DNA of 64,000 bases from Astragalus membranaceus (taxonomy: Eukaryota > Streptophyta > Magnoliopsida > Fabales > Fabaceae): NCBI GenBank assembly GCA_039519185.1, contig CM076849.1, positions 109,869,806 through 109,933,805 of the forward strand, given 5' to 3'. The notes below the pieces were generated by a model. The model was not told the origin of the DNA. It was given only the letters and a program-made list of their open reading frames with translations, and searched no databases. Both the position numbers and the translations under genes were made by a program. Below, piece after piece: positions 1 through 12,000 of the stretch (positions within the stretch are counted from its first letter, which is position 1; the number at the start of each line of letters is the position of its first letter).

Positions 1-2
1 TA

Positions 3-813
3 TCCAAATGGGTAGAGGCAGTAGCATTACCTAATAATGATGCCAACTCTGTTAGCAAATTCTTTTTGAAAAATATCTTTACCAGATTTGGCACTCCAAG
101 GGCAATCATCAATGATGAAGGATCACATTTTTGCAATAAACTCATTGAAAATATTCTTGCAAAATATGGGATTAAGCAAAAGATTGCTACAGCCTACCAC
201 CTACAAACAAGTGGGCAAGCTGAATTATCAAATAGGGAAATTAAAAGAAGGCTTGAAAAAATGGTTGGACCATCTAGAAAAGATCGATCCTTGCATTTAG
301 ATGAGGAATTATGGGCATACAGAGCAGCATTTAAAACCCCATTAGGTTTGTCCCCCTATAGATTAGTCTATGGCAAGGCATGCCATCTGCCTGTTGAGTT
401 GGAAAATAAATCTTATTGGGCTATGAAAAAGCTAAATTATGATCTCAACAAAGCAGGAGCACAAAGGTTTTTAGAGTTGAATGAATTAGATCAATTTAGG
501 CAATTCTCTTATGAGAATGCAGAAATTTACAAAACAAAAACCAAAGCTTGGCATGACAAGAAAATCCAAAGAAGAGAGCTTAGAGAAGGAGGAATGGTCT
601 TGCTATACAATTCCAGGTTAAAGTTATTTCCTGGAAAACCGAGATCAAGATGGTCAGGGCCATTCAAGCTAATCAAAATTTACCCCCATGGTGCAGTAAA
701 TTTATATGATGCAACCACAAATACCACTTTCAAAGTACAGGCCGAGAGTCAAAATGTACTATGGTGAATATGTGGTGAGGGATAAACTCACCACCCATTT
801 TCAAAATCTCTAA
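3..813 (+). pseudogene. E1 Athila-like integrase C-terminal part (5' end outside window)
   Basis: This is the C-terminal half of a Ty3/gypsy integrase of the Athila type, which joins element cDNA to host DNA. The reading frame is open from the window edge to the stop at 765-767. Visible landmarks are the second catalytic Asp in AIINDEGSHF, the catalytic Glu in SNREIKRR, the TSGQAE motif just before it, and a basic C-terminal region ending in a GPF-type motif (RWSGPFKLIKIYPHGAV). Near position 740 the frame appears to slip by one base. In the shifted frame the usual Athila tail (VKMYYGEYVVRDK) continues to a stop at 811-813, so I call it a pseudogene. The first catalytic Asp, the zinc-binding domain, reverse transcriptase and protease lie to the left of the window. 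The Athila call comes from family resemblance. Confidence 0.85.
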
Positions 814-1337
814 GAAAAGGAGATAGTCAGGCTGAAAGACTCTTAAAACAAGCGCTTATGGGAGGCAACCCATGTTATTAAAAATTGAGTTTTGCAATTT
901 TTTGTTCAATTTAATGTTTTTCAAGTGTTTTGTAGGAACACAAGTTTTTAGTGCTTCTGCACTTAGGTGCATCTGCACCTAGCAGTCCCTTAGTGCTACT
1001 GCACCATAATTTCAAAAAATACACTTGGGTGGAATTTTTTCAAAAAGTGCCACCACAACAAAACTGCAGTTATGATCTGTGGCCTAGACGTCTTGTGGTG
1101 TCACCTAGTCCCCCACGTGTCCTCATGCATGCAGTCACAGACCCTAACGGCTACTATCCATCATTAAACATACACAAACTCCCCCAAGTTACCGTTTTCC
1201 CTCACCACTAATCACTCTCTCACAGAAACCGCAATTCACTCACCAAATCCCCTTCTCTATCAAGAAACCCTAATTTCGGAAAACACCAAGTTTCAACTTC
1301 TTGCAAAGTTTCCAAAGTTCATTGCCAATAATAAAAA
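814..1337 (+). other. E1 spacer between pol and the downstream ORF
   Basis: This stretch shows no convincing coding sequence. It begins with the segment GTCAGGCTGAAAGACTC and then GGGAGGCAACCCA (about 858-872), a short TGGG/CCCA hairpin of a kind I associate with the pol-env spacer of Athila-like elements. The remainder is AT-rich with three short repeats of a GTGCATCTGCACCTAG-like phrase (950-1000). It probably serves as untranslated spacer or as a splice or translation region for the next ORF, but nothing in the sequence decides that. Confidence 0.6.
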
Positions 1338-1736
1338 ATGGTTCGCAAACAAAGCGCAAACAAAACCTCAGGCAAGAGCAGAGCCAGCACAGTAACCTCA
1401 TCACAATAAAATCCAAAGAAGCAGTCCAGTGCAACTGCACCTGCTTCAAGCATTGTGGATCCTAAATTTGCACACTTCTGGGAAAGAAAATTCCTCCCTG
1501 AACGAGGCTACAGTCTGATGAAGGCAGACCCTAACTTCTTGGCAACAATCTCAAGTCTCCACTGGGATCTGTTCATACAACACAAAGCCTTCAATTTGGA
1601 GCAGGTTGTCAGAGAGTGCTACTCTGGGATTCAAAGCATCAAACAAGGTAACATGCATGATCATTCTGTGATAAGAGGTAGAAAAGTTTATTTCAGTGCT
1701 GATAGAATCAATACTCACTATAACTTAGTCTATTCT
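1338..1736 (+). pseudogene. E1 Athila post-pol (env-position) ORF, N-terminal part
   Basis: This is the start of the extra ORF that Athila-like elements carry downstream of pol. It is often called env-like, although its function is unknown. The ATG at 1338 opens a basic, Ser/Thr-rich leader. An in-frame TAA at 1407-1409 interrupts it, and the same frame then stays open to 1736 with the block DPKFAHFWERKFLPERGYSL and a WDLFIQHKAFN segment, which resembles the plant transposon protein domain found in this position. At 1737 the frame is cut by the E2 LTR. The C-terminal part resumes on the far side of E2 at 20067-20657. I see no signal peptide or membrane segment in this part. Confidence 0.7.
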
Positions 1737-4324
1737 TGTAACATCCCAGAATTTTAAAGACTCGTACTATGATACCTAAGACCGATTAGTTATTTGTGGG
1801 AATAATTAGTCGTATCTCAGGGACTTATATGTCGGGGAAATTATCAAGAAAACCCCTTTTCTCCATTAAAGGGTGGCCTATTCATAGTAAAATGAGGAAT
1901 TGGAGCCTAAGGGCAAATCTGTCTTTTCACACCCAAGTTATTAAAATATAATTTTGAAGGTTATAATTAATTAAGAACCGAAATAATTGAGAGATACGGA
2001 TTGGAACCGGATTAATCGAGAAAGTTTTGTACCGAAGGAGATTTCCAACACCTAAACTATCATTTTATGGGCCAAGGGCAAAATGGCCTTTTCACCATCC
2101 TTTAAAATCCCCCTCAGCCCATACACACCTGGACCCTCCCTCACCCTCTCACTTATCAATTGACCAGCTGAAGAAGAGAAAGAAATAGGAAGGGAGAAAG
2201 AAGAGGGAGGCGAAGGGAGAAGGAGAGGGAGAGGCTACCATCACCATCATCCCCACTTGCATGTAAGCTTTCTTCACACCTCTTTCTCTCATTTTTCATA
2301 CTCTTTTCAATGGTACCACTTTCAGAAGCTAACTCCCCCTAGATCATCCACTACCATGTTCAACCCCCCTTGAAGCTCCAAGAGAAATAATGGAGTTTTG
2401 AACTTTAATGGTGCTGCATGTCATGTTGTAGTTGTGGGAAGTGGAGTGTCAAGCTTGCATTTTCGACTTGGAGGAAGTTGTGAAGGACTAGGTTGCTGTT
2501 TCAGGCGCTCTAGTGGTGGAGATTTCCGTTTGGAGATCGGTTCGAGTTCTAGCGGGGATCGTTCGTGTACTTTTCGTTTCGGTGACTTCGCTTTCGATCC
2601 AACTCTCGAACTTCGGTGTGACGGTGAGTTCTACTCACGATAGGGTATTTTGATATTCTGAATTTGTTTTCGATATGGAATCCCTTGGTCACATTTTCTG
2701 TTTACGAAAGACTTAGAACTGAAAAGCGTTTTTGAGTCAAAACGGTGTTTTACGGTTTAATGAGATTTTGATTTAAATCGTTGAAATGAAATGAATTGTG
2801 TACTACTAGAAATATATATTCTGGGAATTTTCTGAGTTTCAGGTGAGTGAAATTAGAAATCGAATCGGACGAGAACGGAGAGCGAAAATGAGAAAAGTGA
2901 GAAATTCTGGTAACAGACACAGGTCGCACGGACCGTGCGCCCCTGGGCACGGATTGTGCGCCTGCTTCTGGTTGGAAGAATTGGAAACCGAACGGGACGC
3001 ACGGGTCGTGCGCCCCTGGGCATGGATCGTGCGTTTCCTTCCGGTAGATGGGTCCTGAGTAGTGCACCACGCACGGGTCATGCGCCCCTGGGCACGGGTC
3101 GTGTGTGTAGTTCTGTTACCGGCTTCCGTTTTCTCGTTTTGTTGCTCCATTTGATCCCGAACCCTTTCTAATTTCTTTCTCAACCATTCAAAAAGGGATT
3201 GCCTCACTGAAAACCTTATTTCGAACTTGTTCAACTCTTAATTTTGAAAAGAAGTTGAAAGGTATATTGATCGAAAAACCGAAATCCTAGTATACGTGTG
3301 AGTACACCGTCTGATGGATAGAATGAAAATACATTTATATATATATGTCAACCGTATATGATTATAATGCCGGATGTTTATAGATTCATCAAAATGGATT
3401 ATAAGTCAATAATACATTCCAATATGATTATAATGCCGGATGTTTATGAGTTCATCAAAACGGGTTATAGATCAATAAGATATAAATTATCTAATGAGCT
3501 TATGTAATTGATCCATTTGGTGATCGAAAAGATATAAATTATCTGACTCTCGAGAACTTGATGCGTATTGTCATACGTATTGCGTTGGGTGACGACCCGA
3601 CAAGTAGCATACTAGGAAGGGAAGTCATGAGCCCTCACCCTAGGCCCTGAATGTGTTTTGGCGTGGTCAACTCACGGGTTACCGGGATTAGTGGTTCTTG
3701 CACGGCCGGTTTATGCTAAGTTAAACACACGATTCGCCGGGAGTAGTGGTTCTTGCACGGTCGGCGTTTCGATTAATAATTATGAATACGAATTGCCGGG
3801 ATTAGTGGTTGTTGCACGGTCGGCATTTCGATTAATAAATAAGACATTGTTATGTCAGCTTTTGTTATAACGGTTTAATAAATTAAACCGAGTGTCAGTG
3901 AGGGGGCACGGTAGGACTCACTGAGATAATGTTATCTCACCCTATCCATATTTGTTGTTTTTCAGAGAAGCAGGGAAAAAGGAAGACTATTGTGCACGAG
4001 TAGTTGGTCTACTCTTGGAGGTGCTGAAGACTTAGTCATTTGATCCCTTGTACTTTTGTTATCCTAATTGGTTGTATAAACTTGTATTGATTATGAGTTA
4101 TATGAACCGTTTAATGTTTCTGTTTGGTATTTGGACTTGGATATTGTAATCCATTCGGTATGAAACCGATAAACTTCTATTTTATGAAGTAATCTTATTT
4201 CCGATTATGTTTTGTCTCGGAAAAAGTTGTATGTCCAAAACTTAAACAGGAACTGTGTCCTCTGAATATTCCGCATCTGTGCACTTTCAGTGTCTCTACA
4301 TGTTAGAAATACTGGGGTGTTACA
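1737..4324 (+). repeat. E2 5' LTR
   Basis: This 2588-bp LTR begins TGTAACATCCC and ends GGGGTGTTACA, with TG...CA ends and matching 17226-19813 in full length. It contains GCACGG/CCGTGC micro-palindromes (about 2923-3115), two roughly 80-bp units starting GATTATAATGCCGG (3358 and 3427), and three hairpin-forming units at 3681-3825. It should contain promoter and polyadenylation signals, but I cannot place a TATA box with confidence. Confidence 0.95.
3679..3830 (+). repeat. E2 LTR triple hairpin repeat
   Basis: Three units of about 55-60 bp share the core CCGGGATTAGTGGTTCTTG followed by CACGGTCGG. Each can fold: ACCGG (3681-3685) with CCGGT (3706-3710), CGCCG (3735-3739) with CGGCG (3762-3766), and TGCCG (3794-3798) with CGGCA (3821-3825). 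The outer pairs differ between units but remain complementary. The same array lies at +15489 in the second LTR. Confidence 0.75.
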
Positions 4325-4326
4325 TT

Positions 4327-4338
4327 TGGTATCAGAGC
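4327..4338 (+). other. E2 primer binding site (tRNA-iMet)
   Basis: TGGTATCAGAGC lies two bases after the 5' LTR end. It is complementary to the 3' end of plant initiator tRNA-Met, the usual primer for chromoviruses. Confidence 0.95.
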
Positions 4339-4461
4339 GGTTCGACCTAGTCGGACTTAGATGCTAAGAGTCTTTTACGTCTTCTAAGTCTGATTTTTCT
4401 TAGTATGCTATTAGACATTGAGCCTGATCAACTTAATACTTTGTGCATACTTCGCAGAATC

Positions 4462-4860
4462 ATGGCAGGAAGAGGTAGGAGAAACCCACCTGTTGATCCT
4501 CATCAAGAATGGATGCAGAATGTCATTGAGACTCAGCAGAAGATGATGAATGACATGATGCTAATGCAACAACAACAGATGGTTCAAATGCAGCAGATGC
4601 ATCAGATGCCTCAGCCACAACCAGCTGAGCCAGTCAATGTGCCAACACCTGAGAATCCCAACAGGGTGTATTTCCGGTTTCTGAAGATGAAACCCCCAAC
4701 CTTCAAAGGAGGATCCGAGGCAATGAAAGCCCATTTCTGGGTAGATGCCATGGAACGGATCTTTGATACCTTGCAATGCAATGAAGGAGAAAAAGTAACT
4801 TGTGCTGCTAACGCTCTGGACGAGGATGCTCACACTTGGTGGGTTAACGCTCGTAGAATG
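4462..4860 (+). pseudogene. E2 gag, N-terminal fragment
   Basis: The ATG at 4462 starts MAGRGRRNPPVDPHQEW, followed by a Gln/Met-rich stretch and the retrotransposon gag core (FLKMKPPTFKGGSEAMKAHFWV, then DEDAHTWWVNAR). Gag would form the particle that packages element RNA. After about residue 133 the frame meets reverse transcriptase sequence in a different frame at about 4858-4865, so a deletion has removed the rest of gag including its zinc knuckles, the protease and the N-terminal part of reverse transcriptase. Confidence 0.9.
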
Positions 4861-4862
4861 CT

Positions 4863-6425
4863 TCTCCATGGGGTGCTCCGGTATTGCTAGGCAAGAAGAA
4901 GGACGGAAGCATGAGATTGTGCATAGACTACCGTCAGCTGAATAAAATCACTATCAAGAACAAGTATCCGTTACCAAGGATAGATGATCTACTTGACCAA
5001 CTTCGAGGTGCTAAAGTGTTCTCCAAAATTGACCTAAGGTCGGGATACCATCAAATCAGGGTAAGAGCCTTAGACATTCCGAAGACTGCCTTTCGTACGA
5101 GGTACGGACACTACGAGTTTGTGGTGATGCCTTTCGGACTGACTAATGCCCCAGCCGTATTCATGGATTATATGAATAGAGTATTTCATTCTTACCTAGA
5201 TCAGTTTGTGGTCGTCTTTATTGATGATATCTTGGTTTACTCCAAGTCAGTTGAGGAGCATGCCCAGCATCTCCGCTTTGTCCTAGGAGTACTCCGAGAG
5301 AAGAAACTTTATGCTAAGTCGTCAAAGTGTGATTTTTGGATGTCCGAGGTGAAGTTCTTGGGTCATGTGATTTCCCAGGAAGGGATTGCAGTCGATCCTA
5401 GCAAGGTGGAAGCAGTGTTGAAATGGGAACGGCCAACGTCTGTGACTGAGATCAGAAGCTTTCTGGGTTTAGCCGGTTACTATAGACGATTCTTTGAAGG
5501 TTTTTCACAATTGGTACTTCCGCTTACTCGGCTAACTCGCAAGGGCCAGCCGTTTACTTGGGATACCGATTGTGAAGAGTGCTTCCTTGGATTGAAAGAA
5601 AAGCTAACTTCTGCCCCAATCCTAATTCTTCCGGATCCGTCATTGGGATTTCAGATTTACAGTGATGCATCTGGGAAGGGTTTAGGATGCGTTCTCATGC
5701 AGAATCAACATGTTTTGGCCTATGCATCGAGGCAATTGAAGACGCATGAACGGAATTACCCAACTCATGACTTAGAGTTGGCGGCTATTGTGTTTGCACT
5801 GAAAATTTGGAGACATTACCTTTACGGTTCTCGTTTCGAGGTTTTTAGTGATCACAAGAGCTTGAAATATCTATTTGACCAAAAGGAGTTGAATAACAGA
5901 CAGAGAAGGTGGACTGAATTCTTGAAGGACTATGACTTCGAATTGAAATATCATCCTGGAAAAGCCAATGTGGTAGCAGATGCTCTGAGCAGGAAGTCTA
6001 TCCACACGGCAAGGTTAATGGTTCACGAGATGGCTTTGTTGGAGTCGTTCAGAGACTTGAAACTCAAGGTAGTAAGAAAGAGGAATCGCGTAGTGCTGCG
6101 GCATATACGGATAGCCAGTGTGCTAAGGGAACAAATCCGCGTAGCTCAAGGAGCTGATATAAAATTGCAGTCTCAGAAGGGATCGCCAGATTTCACTGAG
6201 GATAGTGATGGCATGATTTGCTTTAATGGGAAGATTTGTGTTCCCGACGATGATGATATAAAAAGGCAAGTATTGGAAGAAGCTCATAGGAGTTAGTACT
6301 CTGTACATCCGGGATCCACTAAGATGTACCGAGACTTGAAGCTAATGTATTGGTGGCTTGGGATGAAGGCCGAGGTTGCAGAATTTGTTTCTCGGTGCTT
6401 AACTTGTCAGAAGGTTAAGGCGGAA
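4863..6425 (+). pseudogene. E2 pol: RT, RNase H and integrase N-terminus
   Basis: Pol begins within reverse transcriptase at SPWGAPVLL. Visible are the RT blocks DYRQLNKITIKNKYPLP, FSKIDLRSGYHQI and the active-site FIDD (near 5221), the RNase H Asp in YSDASGKGLG, SDHKSLKYLFDQ and VVADALSR, and the first half of the HHCC zinc-binding region of integrase. A TAG at 6294-6296 replaces a codon in AHRS*YSVHPGS, after which the same frame continues to CLTCQKVKAE. At 6425 it is interrupted by E3, with CGGAA duplicated. Conserved catalytic residues are retained, so decay apart from the deletion and one stop is limited. Confidence 0.93.
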
Positions 6426-9008
6426 TGTAACACCCCCTTTCTAATAACTTTACTTTTAATAAAATCAGAGTCTTTTTTTTTTTTTTTGAAAACAATTCAA
6501 GCGAGTGCTACATTTACTTCATAAAAATCACGATACATAACACCATAAGAAAAAGGCTTAGCTCGCATCAACTAAATCCAATCACCATCAGCAGCGGAAT
6601 AATAATCAATTCAAAATTAAAACCAATACATCACCAACAAAGTCTAGCAGTTTTAAGAAAATAAAGCATAAACCTAAGACACCCCCCCCTGGTGCTACGT
6701 ATCAGAGCGTGACACTTCCTACCAGACGAAGGCATACAGGAAACCTTCACTCATCATTACCTGCACGTTGCCGACATAAGAAGCAACATAAAGGCAGTAG
6801 GGTGAGTCTCTTTTCATAATTAATAACATATGAAAATTAAGCAATGCATAGGAAAAGGAAGTCAGCCACACCAATTCACAATAATGGAACAGTCGCATCA
6901 ATATTTTATTTCCAAACAGCACCACACAATATATGATTTATGCATGTAATGCAACCCAAACTCCACGGGTACATGCATGTCGGATCCGTCACCAATACAA
7001 ATAGGCCGTAGCCTCTGCTCACCAAATCAAAATTAGGCCGTAGCCTCTGCTCACCAATAATGCATATGTCCATGAGATGCTATGGGAAATGCATTACAAC
7101 ACACCAAGTCCAAGCAATTCATCATTTAAAATTCATGATCTCACCATTGTATATAAATCAGCTCACCACATTAAAATTAGGCTGTAGCCTCTGCTCACCA
7201 ATCTCACCCTATCACACTCACCAATTCATTTCACCACTCACACCAACACCAATTCAAATAGACCAGCTTAGGACATTGACACAACATAGAGAAAGTGGGT
7301 AAAAATAGCCATTTGGACACTTGAACACCATCAGCCAGAAACACCAGTGAAAATAAATTATTTTTGCATAAAATTGAGACTATTGGATAGGCACTGAAAT
7401 TAGCTTCAAAACGCATTTTGAACCGTTGGATTTGGATAACCGAGTCAAAAGTTATGTTAAAAACAGTTTAGGAAAAATGTTAGACATTCTGGAAACAGGC
7501 GCATGGGCGCTGGGCGCCCAGGGGCAACACAGCGCTTGGCGCATGGGCGCTTGGCGCATGGGCGCTTGGCGCCCAGGAGAAGCAACACGCAACAGCGCAC
7601 AGGCGCATAGGCGCTTGGCGCCCAGGAGCAACACGCGCAACAGCGCACAGGCGCTAGGCGCCCAGGGGAACAAGCGCGCAACAGCGCACAGGCGCTAGGC
7701 GCCCAAGAGGCAACACGCGCACATAGGCGCTGGCGCCCAGAAGCAACATCCAGGGAACAGCAGCAACATGGCGCCCAAGCACTAGGCGCCTAAGGCCAAC
7801 ATGCTACACAACTCATTTTGCTTCGAAATTCATTTTACACGAGCCAAATGCTCAGGACATGATAAATCAATAAAAATTTTCTCAAAAACTGAACTTTAAT
7901 TTTGGCGCCCATGCACTAGGCACCTATTGAAATTTCGCAACTCAACTCCTTTCTTGACCAAAATCAGTTTTCATGAGCCATTTTACCCAAGTATAAAAAC
8001 CTGAAAACAATTTTCACAAAACTATCACCAGAACTTTGGGGCCCTTGGCGCCCATGACACAAGCAACAAGTGCCAAAACTGGCAGCACAGGGAACACAGT
8101 AGGCAACACAGGCAACAGGGACAGCAACACAGGCAACACAGTGACACAGAATTTTGGAAAACTGGCGCAGCACACTGCTGGGCACTTGGCGCCCATGACC
8201 ATGGCGCAAAACAGAATTTTCAGCAACAATCCATATGGCGCCTAAGGCGCATAGGGCATCCAAACAGAAATTTTCTCACTTTAAATTACCAATTAAAATT
8301 CACCAAAACGCCCAATTACATATATGATACTAAGGGTCACCATGATTCTCAATTTTCAACCACAAGTGTCAACAAGTCATATATTCAAACATGTGACATA
8401 CAATTCACATTTTGCAATAATCAAACATCAATTCATGCGATTTTCAACATAGGCAATCCATGATCATATATTACAACACTACGATTAATTCAATCAACAC
8501 ACAATTCATTCATATGATTTATCCTAGAACCTAACCCTAGGCACTACAATTCGCATAAGCCATTAAAGATAAAAAGAGGACCCCCTAACCTTGTGAAATT
8601 CGAATTTGATAGCCAAGCTCCAAGGGAAAAATGCGAATCACAATTGAGCCTCCTCCTCTTCTCTTTGAGCTTCGCCCCTTCTCCTCTTCTTCTCTCCTTC
8701 TCTTCGCAACTTTCTCTTCTCACTCTCTCTACGTTACTTTCTTTTCTTTTTCTTTTTCCACTTGAGTCAAAATGAAAACTAGCCTCAAGGACCCCTTGAG
8801 AGTCGAATTACTTGACTAAGCAATGGGCCACGGGCCTAATTGTGGATCACGGGCCCTTGCTCGCACCACCTAAATAGTGACACCATCTCCTAATAAAATA
8901 AAATAAAATAAAATACTTAAACTCGAATTATTTAATTAAATTAAATAAATATTGTAAGCCTTAAATAATTTAATTAAATAAATAATTAAATTATTTTGGG
9001 GCGTTACA
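6426..9008 (-). repeat. E3 3' LTR
   Basis: This LTR is 2583 bp. On the plus strand it reads TGTAACACCCCC ... GGGGCGTTACA. It includes three copies of an AGGCCGTAGCCT-type mini-hairpin (7003-7014, 7035-7046, 7179-7190), a GCGCCC-rich micro-repeat array (about 7497-7795), a pyrimidine-rich tract (8640-8760, purine-rich on the element strand) and an AT-rich end with (AATAA)n-like repeats. It has one more 15-bp GGGCGCTTGGCGCAT unit and one more 5-bp AAAAT unit than the 5' LTR. Confidence 0.96.
7497..7800. repeat. GCGCCC-rich micro-repeat array in Tekay LTR
   Basis: About 300 bp are dominated by short variants of GGCGCCCAGG, GGCGCATGGGCGCTTGG and AACACGCGCAACAGCGCACA. The repeats contain many GGCGCC palindromes and CpG dinucleotides in otherwise AT-rich DNA. 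Unit number varies between LTRs by a 15-bp unit. Equivalent arrays occur at about 14573-14860, 35136-35385, 42195-42440, 43688-43815 and 51050-51210. Confidence 0.85.
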
Positions 9009-9022
9009 ACTCTCCCCCACTT
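9009..9022 (-). other. E3 polypurine tract
   Basis: On the minus strand this reads AAGTGGGGGAGAGT and abuts the 3' LTR directly. This is the expected primer site for plus-strand DNA synthesis. It overlaps the end of the gag-pol ORF by two bases. Confidence 0.93.
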
Positions 9023-12000
9023 AGAATATTTCGTCCTCGAAATTACCTGAATCAAACAACTCCGGATATGCTTCCCGCATCTTGCTCTCCAGCTCCCAAG
9101 TCATACTCTCACCAGCAGCTCCCAACCACACCACCTTCACCAACGGAATCTCCTTCCCTCTCAGAATCTTTACTTCTCTATCTTCAATCCGCACAGGCAT
9201 AGTCTCAACCGTGAGATTATCCCGTACCTCTACTTCGTCCATCTGAATTACATGAGACGGGTCCGGAACATACTTTCGAAGTTGTGACACGTGAAACACG
9301 TCATGCAAGTTCGAAAGATTAGGCGGCAAAGCCACCCTATAGGCAACACTTCCCACCCTCTCCGTAATCTGATACGGACCAATGAAACGGGGAGTCAACT
9401 TCTTAGATTTCAAGGCACGCCCAACACCAGTCACCGGAGTGACTCTCAGAAACACATGATCATCGGCCTGAAACTCTAAATCCTTCCTTCTCTTATCATG
9501 ATAGCTCTTTTGTCGACTCTGCGACGCTTTCATCTTCTCACGGATTAATTTTACCTTCTCAGTTGTTTCTCGCACAATCTCAGGCCCCAACACTGCACTC
9601 TCCCCAGATTCATACCAACACAACGGAGTCCTACATCTCCGACCATACAATGCCTCAAACGGTGCCATACCAATACTAGAGTGAAAACTGTTGTTATAGG
9701 TGAATTCTATCAACGAAAGATGAGAATCCCATGAACCTCCCTGCTCAAGAACACATGTCCTCAACAAGTCCTCTAACGACTGAATAGTCCTCTCCGTCTG
9801 ACCATCTGTCTGCGGATGATAAGCGGAGCTCAACCTCAACTTAGAACCCAAAGCTTCCTGCAAACTCTTCCAAAATTCAGAGGTGAATCTTGGATCTCTA
9901 TCAGACACAATACTAAGCGGAACGCCATGCAACTTCACAATAGTCTTGATGTAGATTTCTGCCAACTTTGGAACTGAATAAGTCATATTAATTGGTAAGA
10001 AATGAGCAGACTTAGACAACCTGTCTACAATCACCCATATAGCATCAAACCCTCTCACTGTATTTGGCAACCCAGTTACAAAATCCATGGAAATGCTATC
10101 CCATTTCCATTCCGGAATCTCCAATGGTTGCATCAACCCCGCAGGCTTCTGATGCTCAACCTTAGACTTCTGACAAGTCAGACAAGAATACACAAACTGT
10201 GCCACATCCTTCTTCATACCAGGCCACCAGAACAGTTTCTTCAAATCTTGGTACATTTTTGTAGCCCCGGGATGAATACTCAACTTGCTTCTATGGCTCT
10301 CCTCAAGAATCATTCTCTTCATCTCAGCATCGTCAGGAATGCAGATCCTATCTCTGAATCTCAATACACCTTGGGAATCTAACTTGAAATCTCCACCCAC
10401 ATCTTGATCATTCACAACCAACAGGTCTACCAACTTTACATCTGACTTTTGTGCTTCTCGGACACTAACCAAAAATTCATTTCCAATCTTCAACATCCCC
10501 AATCTGACACTCTGCGGTGTCACTTCACAAACCAGACTCATGTCTCGAAACTGCTCAATCAATTCTAACTCTTTCACCATCATAGCCGACATATGCAAAC
10601 TCTTCCGACTTAAAGCATCAGCCACGACATTAGCTTTGCCGGGGTGATAGTTCAAGCCGAAATCATAATCCTTCAGCAATTCTAACCAACGTCTCTGTCT
10701 CATATTTAGCTCCTTCTGATCAAACAAGTATTTCAGACTCTTATGGTCGCTAAACACTTCAAATCTGGTACCATACAGATAATGCCTCCAAATTTTCAGC
10801 ACAAACACAATTGCAGCTAGCTCCAAATCATGAGTAGGGTAGTTCTTCTCATGGGTCCTCAACTGTCTGGACGCATAAGCTACTACCTTACCCTCTTGCA
10901 TCAATACACCTCCCAAACCCATCTTGGAAGCATCGCAATATACTACAAACGGTCGATCAGGAACAGGCAAAGTCAAAACGGGCGATGTAGTCAACCTCTT
11001 CTTCAACTCATTGAAGCTCTCCTCACAGCGTGCATCCCACACAAAAGCTTTTCCCTTACACGTCAATTGAGTCAACGGAAGTGCCAACTTCGAGAAACCT
11101 TCAATAAATCTCCTATAATAACCAGCTAATCCCAAAAAGCTTCTGATTTCAGTAACTGACTTCGGGCTCTCCCATTGAGACACAGCATCAACCTTGGCTG
11201 GGTCCACAGCTATACCATTACCAGAGATAATATGACCAAGGAAACCTACTTCATTCAGCCAGAACTCACACTTAGACAATTTTGCATACAATTTCTTTTC
11301 TTTCAGCACTTCTAGCACTAACCTCAAATGTTCTGCATGCTCCTCTTCTGTCTTAGAATACACCAGAATGTCGTCAATAAACACAACGACAAACCGATCC
11401 AAGTAACTATGGAAAGTACGATTCATGTACTCCATAAACACACCCGGCGCGTTGGTAACACCAAACGGCATCACAGAATACTCATAGTGCCCATATCTCG
11501 TTCTGAAAGCGGTTTTCTGAATGTCTTCATCCTTTACCTTGATCTGGTGATAACCTGACCTCAAATCGATTTTACTAAACACCTTAGCACCTACCAACTG
11601 GTCCATAAGATCATCAATTCTGGGAAGCGGATACCGGTTCTTTATTGTCACTTTGTTCAATTGCCTATAATCGACACAAAGTCTCATACTCCCGTCCTTC
11701 TTTTTCACTAACAATACCGGAGCACCCCACGGTGACACACTTGGTCTTACAAATTTCTTCTCAAGCAGATCTTCTAATTGCTTTTTCAATTCAGACAATT
11801 CTGAGGCTGACATTCGGTACGGTGCCATAGACACAGGCCTAGTACCAGGTATAAGATCAATGGCAAACTCAACCTCCCTCTCTGGCGGAACACTTGGAAT
11901 CTCATCTGGGAACACTTCAGGGAACTCACACACTACTTGAACCCTTTCAATGATTGCCTGATTCTCAGCAGACAATGACGCCATCAAAGCAAACAGATGA

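Noticed and set aside
2750..3234. Overlapping open frames on both strands in the E2 LTR
   Set aside because: They come from CpG-rich micro-repeats, are mirrored in the second LTR, and show no domain.
7426..7698. Open frames in the GCGCCC arrays on both strands
   Set aside because: The array lacks stop codons because of its composition. The translations are low-complexity Ala/Gln/Arg/Cys repeats.
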